Shown in pieces: positions 5,787 through 12,103 of a stretch of 12,103 nt of DNA. This stretch comes from Thiopontia sp964344785. GTDB lineage: Bacteria; Pseudomonadota; Gammaproteobacteria; GCF-002020875. A program made the position numbers and the translations under genes. The stretch is from assembly GCA_964344785.1 (NCBI GenBank), contig CAYFOR010000090.1:1-12103 (forward strand). Reading direction: 5' to 3'. Position 1 is the first letter of the stretch, and each line of letters opens with the position of its first letter. The notes beneath the pieces are model-generated. The model was given only the letters and a program-made list of their open reading frames with translations. It did no database searches and was not told the origin of the DNA.

Positions 5787-7966
5787 AAACAGCACTCGGC
5801 TCACGACTGCGCCGATGGGGCAGCATTCGCAACAAGCTGATCTTTGCCATCATCCTGTTTCTGCTGATTCCGATAATGGCCTATCGCATGTTGCAGGAGA
5901 TGAACCAGTTCCTGCTGGTGGGCCAGGAGAATGCACTCTCCATGGCTGCACAGGCGGTGGCGACGGTGCTGCACAACAACCCTGATCTGTTCAATCCGGA
6001 AACCGGCATTCCGCATCAGCTCAGTAGTGACCAGGATATCTACGTCCATGAGATGGAGAACGAGCCCAATCTCGACAACCCCGATTACAACGAGTGGGAG
6101 CCCCTGTTCGAACACATTGAACAGTACGGTGAATCCCACATCCTGCAAGGGGGACAACAGTACACATCCGGAGACCTCTCCTTTACCCATATACTGGGAA
6201 TATCCAGGGATAACCGGAATATCTATGCACTGTTCCGGGTCTTCGATGACACCACGCTGTTCCGGCGCAGCAAGGGGCTGCGCGTGGATTCGGGCGACCA
6301 CCTGAGAATCTATCTCCAGCATCAGGATCGCCCACCGGAAAACTATCTGGCAACCGCCTATGCGCCAGGGCTGATGGGGATCTACCGGATGGATGAAAAG
6401 TGGGATCAGACCCTGACCGGCAGACACGAACGAAAGTTCACCGCATCCATGTATCCGGACAACAGTGGCTACACCATTGAACTGAAGATCCCGAGAAAAC
6501 TGATCTCACCCAATACGGCGCTCTCCTTCTCCATCATCGATATTGATGATCATGAAGAGCGGACATTGAACCTCGAGATTGGAACCTTCAAGGGGCACTC
6601 TTCGCCCTATATCAACCGTATCTACCTGCCTGCCGCCTCAATGGAACGGATGATCCACGCCATTGATCTCCCGGATGCACGATTTTCGATCACCGACCGT
6701 CACCGCAGGGTTGTGGCCACCGCCGGAAGTCTGCTCACAACCATCAGCCGGGATGACGAACGCAACCCGTTCACTGCGGCACTGTTTGACTGGATATTCG
6801 GTTCTCCAATCCAGCATTTTGACGAGCCGATCCGGGATACCCGGGAGTTTGCCTGGCAGGCAATCGATCGTGCACTCAAGACAGGCACAGAACAGCGCCT
6901 GATCCGTCCCTCCTTTGATGGACGGGCCGATGTCATCACCATCGCCTACCCCATTCACGGAGAAGATGGTGAACTCGGTGTTGTGGTTGCGGAACAGAGT
7001 AATCTGAGAATTCTCTCCGAACTGCGTATCACCCTTGAAAATGTAGTGGGGTCAACCCTGCTGGTACTGCTGGTTGCCTCGACCATCCTGATCTCCATTG
7101 CCACCCATCTGACACTGCGCCTGCACAAACTGAAAGAGGAAACCTCGCGATCGATTGATGAGAGTGGTCGCATCATCAACGAGATTGTCCATACGGAAGC
7201 GCATGCGCTGGATGAACTGGGTGACCTCTCACGCAGCATCAGCGCGATGCTGACCCGGCTTTCACGCTACAACCACTATCTGGAGCGGATGCCGCGCATG
7301 CTCAAACACGAGATCCTCAATCCGTTGAATATTGTTTCAACCTCGCTGGAGCATCTGGAGCAGGTCATTCCCAACAGTGACGAGAGCTCAAAATACCTTC
7401 ACAAGAGCCGCAGGGGGATCGGCCGCCTGGGTTCAATGGTTCAGAGCCTGGCGGAGGCATCCAGCCTGGAAGATGCGCTGACACCGGGAAGTGAGGAGCT
7501 GTTTGACCTTCGGGAGCTGCTGGAGGAGTATCTGGACAACTATCAGAACACCCACACGCTGCAACACTTCAACATCGATCTGCCCTCCGACCGTGTCTCT
7601 CTCAATGGCTGGCCCTATGCCATCGAACAGATGCTGGACAACCTGTTGAACAACGCCGTGGATTACAGCGACCCCGGCAGGCCCATTGACATTGTGATTC
7701 ATACCACCTCGGACACCGTCCAGATCTCGATCTGCAATGAAGGCCCTCCCATCGATGAAGAGATACAGGACACACTTTTCGAGTCGATGGTCTCCTCCCG
7801 AAAAGAGAGCCACTCGGAGAAGCCGCACCTCGGCTTGGGACTCTATATCGTCCGAATTGTTGCCACGCACCATGGTGGCAAGGTCGGTGCTTCCAATCGT
7901 CAGGATGTCGAAGGGTGCTGCTTTACCGTCACACTCCCGCTGCACATTGCCTCCACCAAGCCATGA
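5774..7966 (+). CDS. Sensor histidine kinase with CBM9/DOMON-like extracytoplasmic region, PdsS-like
   Basis: This 730-residue membrane kinase is the cognate sensor for the overlapping regulator (13-base overlap). Seen: a membrane segment at about 20-38; an extracytoplasmic region of about 380 residues; a second membrane segment at about 422-446; a HAMP-like linker to about 500; a HisKA-type helix with His512 in 'KHEILNPLNIV'; and a HATPase domain with N-box 'LDNLLNNAVDYS' (621-632), 'CNEGPPI' at 654-660 and 'HLGLGLYIV' at 685-693. Within the sensor, 'RNIYALFRVFDDT' (148-160) and 'SGDHLRIYL' (173-181) resemble CBM9/DOMON-type ligand-binding folds, and 'RFSITDRHRRVVATAG' (303-318) begins a second, Cache/PAS-like module. 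This layout resembles what I recall of TIGR03785 (PdsS). The H-box and G1 box depart from consensus, but the key His512 and the N-box asparagines are kept. The start is TTG at 5774 or GTG at 5780; the next in-frame ATG would cut into the first membrane helix. The ligand is unknown, possibly a saccharide or heme. Confidence 0.9.
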   Translation: MGVLETALGSRLRRWGSIRNKLIFAIILFLLIPIMAYRMLQEMNQFLLVGQENALSMAAQAVATVLHNNPDLFNPETGIPHQLSSDQDIYVHEMENEPNLDNPDYNEWEPLFEHIEQYGESHILQGGQQYTSGDLSFTHILGISRDNRNIYALFRVFDDTTLFRRSKGLRVDSGDHLRIYLQHQDRPPENYLATAYAPGLMGIYRMDEKWDQTLTGRHERKFTASMYPDNSGYTIELKIPRKLISPNTALSFSIIDIDDHEERTLNLEIGTFKGHSSPYINRIYLPAASMERMIHAIDLPDARFSITDRHRRVVATAGSLLTTISRDDERNPFTAALFDWIFGSPIQHFDEPIRDTREFAWQAIDRALKTGTEQRLIRPSFDGRADVITIAYPIHGEDGELGVVVAEQSNLRILSELRITLENVVGSTLLVLLVASTILISIATHLTLRLHKLKEETSRSIDESGRIINEIVHTEAHALDELGDLSRSISAMLTRLSRYNHYLERMPRMLKHEILNPLNIVSTSLEHLEQVIPNSDESSKYLHKSRRGIGRLGSMVQSLAEASSLEDALTPGSEELFDLRELLEEYLDNYQNTHTLQHFNIDLPSDRVSLNGWPYAIEQMLDNLLNNAVDYSDPGRPIDIVIHTTSDTVQISICNEGPPIDEEIQDTLFESMVSSRKESHSEKPHLGLGLYIVRIVATHHGGKVGASNRQDVEGCCFTVTLPLHIASTKP

Positions 7967-8022
7967 ACATTTCATGCCGTTGTCCGCGTGAGATACATCA
8001 CCACAGGAACCGTGCGGTCAGC

Positions 8023-11000
8023 TCAAGAGAGTACTCCACTGAGGCCGCCAATCAACTCACCCGTCAGCTCCGGGAGCCGCTCAAGCTGTTTGGTGTCATA
8101 GGTATCACAAACCTGCCTGGCCATCTCGGTTAGCTGTGGGAAGCCGAATGAGGTGCCGCTCCCCTTGATCGAATGAGCCACCTCTTTCACCCTCTCCCAG
8201 TTCTCCTCAGCCAACGCTTTGAGAAGCTCTTCCTTGCTATGGGCAGCGCTCTCCAGAAAGATCCCCAGCAGCTCACCATCAACCTCGTCTTCCGGCTCGA
8301 CCGCCTCCTGTAAGCGGCCGGGATGCGGGATCAACTGGTCAATCAACTCGACGAGCATCTTTTTGTCGACCGGCTTGGATAGAAATTCGTCGCCACCAGC
8401 CTTTGTAAAGGTATCTCTGTATCTCTCCAGAACATTGGCACTCAATGCCACGATCGGGGTGGTATACCCCATATTCCTCAGAGCTTCTGTAGCCTCGATA
8501 CCATCCATCACCGGCATCTGGATATCCATCAGAATCAGATCGGTCTGTTGGTGGGTCGCGATTTCAACGGCCTCTTTTCCATTGTTCGCCATCAGTACGG
8601 TAAACCCGATCCGCTCCAGTATGCGCCTTACCAGTGCCTGGATTTCGGGCATATCTTCTGCCAGAAGAATGGTCGTACCAAAATGTTTTTTCAGAGACTC
8701 ATCCAGAGTCGGCTTTTGTGCATCCCGGATATGCTCGCCATCAGTCGCCGATTGCCCGGAACCGGGTACGATCTGCTCTTCCAGCGCCCGATCTCTCTGC
8801 CAGTTTCGTGCAAGCATTCGGGCGATCTGTCGCACCTCTTTTCTGTCAAAAGGCTTGTTCAGATAGAGCGTGCCATAGTTCAGCTCGAGATCAATCGTCT
8901 CCGGATCAATATCCATGAAGGCGGTCACGAATACAATATAGATTCTCTCATCCAGTTGTCGCAGGCGCCTGGCCGTCTCCAGCCCGTCAATACCGGGAGG
9001 CATCCTCATGTCGATGAAGGCCACCGGGAAAGGGGCTCCCTGTTGCAGGGCTGTCCGGGCCAGCTCCACACCATCACTCCCCTGTTGTGCCAGCACCAGG
9101 GTGAACTCCCCACCCGTTGACGGCCTGTTATCCGGTTCGCTACTCTCCAGAAACTCATCCAGTTTCTGATCTACAGCGCTGTCCATGCCATCCTCCAGAA
9201 CCGTCTGATAGAGCTCAAGAACGCTCATCTCATCATCAACAACAAGCAGCGGGATCGGCCCCTCGGACGGATAACCACGCCCTCTGCTCCCGGCTTTAAG
9301 AGAGTCATCCACGGCTTCTGTGGTTGGGCCTTGCAAACCTTCTCTGAGATAGCGGCGCAATACATGCTGCAGGTCAACCTTGTTGATCGGCTTTTCCAGA
9401 AGACCATCTGCACCGGCCTCTTCGAACATCCGGTAGTGTTTCTGCATGACGTTGGCGGTGAGCGCCACAATCGGAACCCGGTTACCCCGTGCCCGCAACT
9501 GACGTGTCGCCTCGACACCATCCATCACAGGCATCTGCATATCCATCAGAATCAGATCGAACGTCTCATCGGATGCACAGGCGATGGCCTCTTCACCATT
9601 GCCGGCAAGGGTAACGTCCACTCCCATTGACTGTAATATTCTCGACTCCAGCATCTGCAGTTCAAAGGTGTCCTCAACCACCAGCACCTTGCCGGAAAAC
9701 TGCTCGTAGAGCACTGAAGCGGAAGAGGCTCTCTCTACCTGACCATTCTCTTTCAGTGGAAGTTCACTCTCTTTATAGGGGAGCGTAAAGAGAAAGCGGG
9801 AGCCGACACTCTCCTCACTGGTGACCGTAATGTTTCCACCCATCGCCTGCGCCAGTGACAGCGAGACATGCAGTCCCAGCCCTGTGCCGCCATAGCGCCG
9901 GGATATGCTGCTGTCGGCCTGTACAAAAGGCCTGAACAGTCGCTCCAATACATCCAGAGTCATCCCGATACCGGTATCTTCCACAGCAAAAGAGAGTTTC
10001 TCGTCGTCGCGTGAAACGGTCAGTACCACACTCCCCTCTTCCGTAAACTTCAGTGCGTTACTCAGCAGGTTGATCAATATCTGCCCTACCCGTTTTCCAT
10101 CCCCCCACATCTGGTACTCCGGTTTGAATTGCTGATCAATGGTAAAACGAATACCGGCGTCTCTGGCGGTCACCTCAAACATATTGCACACTTCATCGAG
10201 GAGTACCGACAGATCAAAGGGGGCATGATCAATTTGAAATTTCCCCGATTCCATCTTGGAAAGGTCGAGAATATCGTTGACCAGTGAGAGCAGACTTTGA
10301 CTCGAAATCTCCACCGTATGGAGAAGTTGCCGTTGATCTTCGTCCAATGCGCTCTCGGCAAGCAGTTGGCTGTTGCCGATAATGGATGTCAACGGAGTAC
10401 GCAGCTCATGGCTCATGGTTGCAAGGAACTCATCCTTTGCCCGACTGGCCGCCTCCAGACTCTCCTTTGCCGCCTCAAGCAGCGCCTCTCGCTGTTTACG
10501 CTCGGTGATGTTACTGATCACTCCCAGAAAATATCGATGATCACCGCTCTGCCAACTGGAGATGGAGAGCGAAATCGACAGTTCACGTCCATCCTTGTGC
10601 AGTCCTTCAACATCAATGGAGCGACCAATCACCCTGGACTCACCACCGTCACGAACCCTTGCCAACCCTGCGACATGGGATTCTCGATGATGCTCCGGGA
10701 TAATCCGGTTGATCGATTGACCAATCATCTCATCCTTTGAATAACCGAAAATGCCTTCGGCGCCTTGACTCCAGAAGATGACTTCCCCATTGGGGTCAAT
10801 GGAGACAATCCCCTCATTGGTGGATTCGGTGATGGTGCGAAACCGCGCCTCCCTCTCTTCAAGCGCACGGTTCGCCTCTCGTTGCTGCTGGACAATCCAT
10901 CGCTCGAGTCGGCCCAGAAAGAGAAACAGAAAAAGGATAAATGCAACCAGTAACAGACACCCAACGACCAGAGTGGCGGCCATCCGTTGGTCAATCCTTT

Positions 11001-11955
11001 TCCCGATCTCTGTCACATCCTGGATGGCGACAAGCGCCCCTTGATGCCCTGCAGCACTGGAGTTGATGGCTATGAATATGAAATTGAATATTTCGCCCTG
11101 CTGCTGATCCAGCAAGTGCCCAATCTTCTCCAGTCGAATCTCGTTGGCATGGTCTTCTCCAAACAGTCGCTTCAACTCCTGGATGGCCTCCTCAGTTGTA
11201 CCATAGACCACAACATGTTGGTCAAACTGTTCCCACGATGCATTTCGCCCAAGACGTCTCATTCCCGACTCCCAGACGGAACGCTCAACCGCATCCTTCT
11301 CAAGCAATAGTACAAAGTCCATTCCCACATTCTGTGAGATTGTCTCAACCAGGTGCTCGATCTCCATTCCCAGCTCAAGATAACCGATCCGTTCTCCATG
11401 TCCCCCTTCGTTGAAGATTGGGCGCACCACGCGCAGTGTATAGGTCCCCAATGGACCAATCTCCAGTCCCCATGCGGTACTCCCACTACGCACGGCCTTG
11501 AGAGTAGATGGCCGGTTGATGGTGTCTCCATGTCGACCCGCCTGGTGAACCCGCAAAAAATTGACCCGATTGATGTCGGTAAAGTAGAAGTGGGTGATCT
11601 GCTGCGACAGATTCAGCTTCTCGTAGATGGGTAACGCTCGCTGATAGAGAAGTTCACGATCTCTCTGCAGAAACGGCTGCATCAAGTCTGCATTATGGAT
11701 CATGGCCTCTTCAGCCGTACTCAGAAGATTGATCTGCTCCTGCAGCTGATTGTGAAACTGACGCTCCAACAGAATGGACTGCCTGACCCGGTCACTCTCC
11801 CAATCGTTAAGCCGTTCCTGATAAAACACCTGATAGACCACCAGCAGCAGAAGCAGAACCAGTAGTGCCAACGGCAGTATAATTTTCTTTCTTAATTTAA
11901 GGTTATTGTCACCAGTGTGCATATCAGAACTGTTCAATTGACTGCCTTCCATCAT
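8023..11955 (-). CDS. Large hybrid sensor kinase with complete phosphorelay (dCache_3-like sensor, PAS, HisKA, HATPase, three receivers, Hpt)
   Basis: This is a 1310-residue inner-membrane phosphorelay kinase, numbered here from ATG 11955. Order: membrane helix 24-44; extracytoplasmic sensor 45-322 resembling dCache_3, with 'HFYFTDINRVNFLRVH' at about 122-137; membrane helix 325-349; PAS 367-484; HisKA with His516 (MSHELRTPL); HATPase with N-box Asn633, DTGIG from Asp660 and GGTGLGL at 689-695. Three receivers follow: 755-869 (Asp805, Thr833, Lys855), 901-1049 (Asp982, Thr1011, Lys1034) and 1094-1210 (Asp1144, Ser1172, Lys1194). An Hpt domain (1224-1310) ends it, with His1261 in 'AHSIKGSGTSFGF'. 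All relay residues are present, so phosphate could pass from His516 through a receiver to His1261 and on to an unlinked regulator. The frame stays open to the window edge (ATG at 12093), but 11955, 11952 or 11922 is likelier: these leave the short cytoplasmic tail normal before a first membrane helix, and the upstream part crosses a Tn5-end-like sequence. None of these starts has a good Shine-Dalgarno. No cognate regulator is adjacent. Confidence 0.92.
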   Translation of the reverse strand: MMEGSQLNSSDMHTGDNNLKLRKKIILPLALLVLLLLLVVYQVFYQERLNDWESDRVRQSILLERQFHNQLQEQINLLSTAEEAMIHNADLMQPFLQRDRELLYQRALPIYEKLNLSQQITHFYFTDINRVNFLRVHQAGRHGDTINRPSTLKAVRSGSTAWGLEIGPLGTYTLRVVRPIFNEGGHGERIGYLELGMEIEHLVETISQNVGMDFVLLLEKDAVERSVWESGMRRLGRNASWEQFDQHVVVYGTTEEAIQELKRLFGEDHANEIRLEKIGHLLDQQQGEIFNFIFIAINSSAAGHQGALVAIQDVTEIGKRIDQRMAATLVVGCLLLVAFILFLFLFLGRLERWIVQQQREANRALEEREARFRTITESTNEGIVSIDPNGEVIFWSQGAEGIFGYSKDEMIGQSINRIIPEHHRESHVAGLARVRDGGESRVIGRSIDVEGLHKDGRELSISLSISSWQSGDHRYFLGVISNITERKQREALLEAAKESLEAASRAKDEFLATMSHELRTPLTSIIGNSQLLAESALDEDQRQLLHTVEISSQSLLSLVNDILDLSKMESGKFQIDHAPFDLSVLLDEVCNMFEVTARDAGIRFTIDQQFKPEYQMWGDGKRVGQILINLLSNALKFTEEGSVVLTVSRDDEKLSFAVEDTGIGMTLDVLERLFRPFVQADSSISRRYGGTGLGLHVSLSLAQAMGGNITVTSEESVGSRFLFTLPYKESELPLKENGQVERASSASVLYEQFSGKVLVVEDTFELQMLESRILQSMGVDVTLAGNGEEAIACASDETFDLILMDMQMPVMDGVEATRQLRARGNRVPIVALTANVMQKHYRMFEEAGADGLLEKPINKVDLQHVLRRYLREGLQGPTTEAVDDSLKAGSRGRGYPSEGPIPLLVVDDEMSVLELYQTVLEDGMDSAVDQKLDEFLESSEPDNRPSTGGEFTLVLAQQGSDGVELARTALQQGAPFPVAFIDMRMPPGIDGLETARRLRQLDERIYIVFVTAFMDIDPETIDLELNYGTLYLNKPFDRKEVRQIARMLARNWQRDRALEEQIVPGSGQSATDGEHIRDAQKPTLDESLKKHFGTTILLAEDMPEIQALVRRILERIGFTVLMANNGKEAVEIATHQQTDLILMDIQMPVMDGIEATEALRNMGYTTPIVALSANVLERYRDTFTKAGGDEFLSKPVDKKMLVELIDQLIPHPGRLQEAVEPEDEVDGELLGIFLESAAHSKEELLKALAEENWERVKEVAHSIKGSGTSFGFPQLTEMARQVCDTYDTKQLERLPELTGELIGGLSGVLS
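8513..8541 (-). repeat. 29-base near-identical repeat in receiver 3
   Basis: On the minus strand these bases match the receiver 1 copy at all but one of 29 positions; the first 20 are identical. The shared part encodes 'DLILMD.QMP'. It reflects duplication of receiver modules or gene conversion between them. Confidence 0.75.
9528..9558 (-). repeat. 31-base repeat in receiver-coding DNA, copy B
   Basis: This is the minus-strand copy of the 31-base sequence at 2439-2469, in receiver 1 of the large kinase. It also matches receiver 3 of the same gene (8513-8541) over 29 bases with one mismatch, giving a direct repeat about 1 kb apart within the gene. Confidence 0.8.
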
Positions 11956-11985
11956 CAAGAAAACAGGACTGACTCTTTCATCAGC

Positions 11986-11999
11986 CTGTCTCTTATACA
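11986..11999 (+). other. Tn5 mosaic-end-like sequence, possible library-adapter remnant
   Basis: These 14 bases read CTGTCTCTTATACA, identical to the first 14 of the 19-base engineered Tn5 mosaic end (CTGTCTCTTATACACATCT) used in tagmentation libraries. The next five bases (GACGA) do not continue the match, apart from one base. In the minus-strand frame it encodes 'LYKRQ', and 'YKRQ' is a peptide known from adapter-contaminated assemblies. It lies 104 bases from the window end, inside the doubtful N-terminal extension of the large kinase. It could be a natural coincidence. Confidence 0.5.
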
Positions 12000-12103
12000 G
12001 ACGACAAGGGTGATTGAACCGTATCATCATTCCAGGCCTGATGACAGCGTAAGTCTTGTCCAATATGAAATGGCCCTGAAGCGAGGCCGTCATTCCAACG
12101 TGA

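Noticed and set aside
5801..6427. 208-residue minus-strand frame inside the PdsS-like kinase (and 180 residues at 7433-7975)
   Set aside because: Both are antisense to a well-supported kinase whose domains cover the same DNA; neither has a domain-like composition or family motif.
7967..8022. Terminator between the PdsS-like kinase and the large hybrid kinase
   Set aside because: The 56-base gap has short GC-rich stretches (CCGCG, CCGTGCGG) but no stable paired stem followed by T residues on either strand.
8219..8866. 215-residue plus-strand frame antisense to the end of the large kinase
   Set aside because: The opposite strand encodes receiver and Hpt motifs with all catalytic residues; the plus-strand product is Ser/Arg-rich with no recognisable pattern.
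8023..11955. Fusion artefact of two kinase genes
   Set aside because: The domain order (sensor, PAS, kinase core, receivers, Hpt) is coherent in one uninterrupted frame with a single kinase core, so no frameshift or join within the coding part is indicated.
11956..12103. Native N-terminal extension of the large kinase from the ATG at 12093
   Set aside because: It would add 46 residues of no recognisable character before the first membrane helix, and it crosses the Tn5-end-like sequence; a start at 11955, 11952 or 11922 is more plausible.

Overview
The window looks like a chromosomal fragment of a free-living or symbiotic gammaproteobacterium. The clues are moderate GC (about 50-55% by eye), a standard 472-residue glutamyl-tRNA synthetase, long membrane-bound hybrid histidine kinases of BarA type, and an OmpR-type regulator plus kinase that resemble the 'proteobacterial dedicated sortase' PdsR/PdsS pair of mostly marine proteobacteria. 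The taxon is inferred from protein character only. No rRNA, tRNA, CRISPR array, insertion sequence or phage gene is visible. No gap between genes reaches 300 bases.

Layout from left to right. (1) 117-2657 (+) is a membrane hybrid kinase (Cache-like sensor, HAMP, PAS, HisKA, HATPase, receiver). It is followed after 76 bases by 2734-3582 (+), an HDOD-domain protein. (2) 3598-5016 (-) is gltX, convergent with the HDOD gene, with only 15 bases between the stops. (3) 5091-5786 (+) is a response regulator overlapping 5774-7966 (+), a sensor kinase with an unusual extracytoplasmic CBM9/DOMON-like region. This is a translationally coupled pair, transcribed away from gltX. (4) 8023 to about 11955 (-) is a very large hybrid kinase (dCache_3-like sensor, PAS, HisKA, HATPase, three receivers, Hpt), convergent with the previous gene.

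Apart from gltX, everything here is signal transduction: three sensor kinases, one free-standing DNA-binding regulator and one HDOD adaptor. The two hybrid kinases share the same PAS-HisKA-HATPase-receiver core and look like paralogues. The first lacks a histidine phosphotransfer domain and the last carries one, so phosphotransfer between them is conceivable but unproven. Only the OmpR-type regulator has a DNA-binding output domain. No sortase or LPXTG substrate gene is visible beside the Pds-like pair.

The right edge needs caution. Bases 11986-11999 match 14 of the 19 bases of the engineered Tn5 mosaic end used in sequencing libraries. The last ~100 bases, and therefore the N-terminal extension of the large kinase reading frame, may be an assembly artefact.
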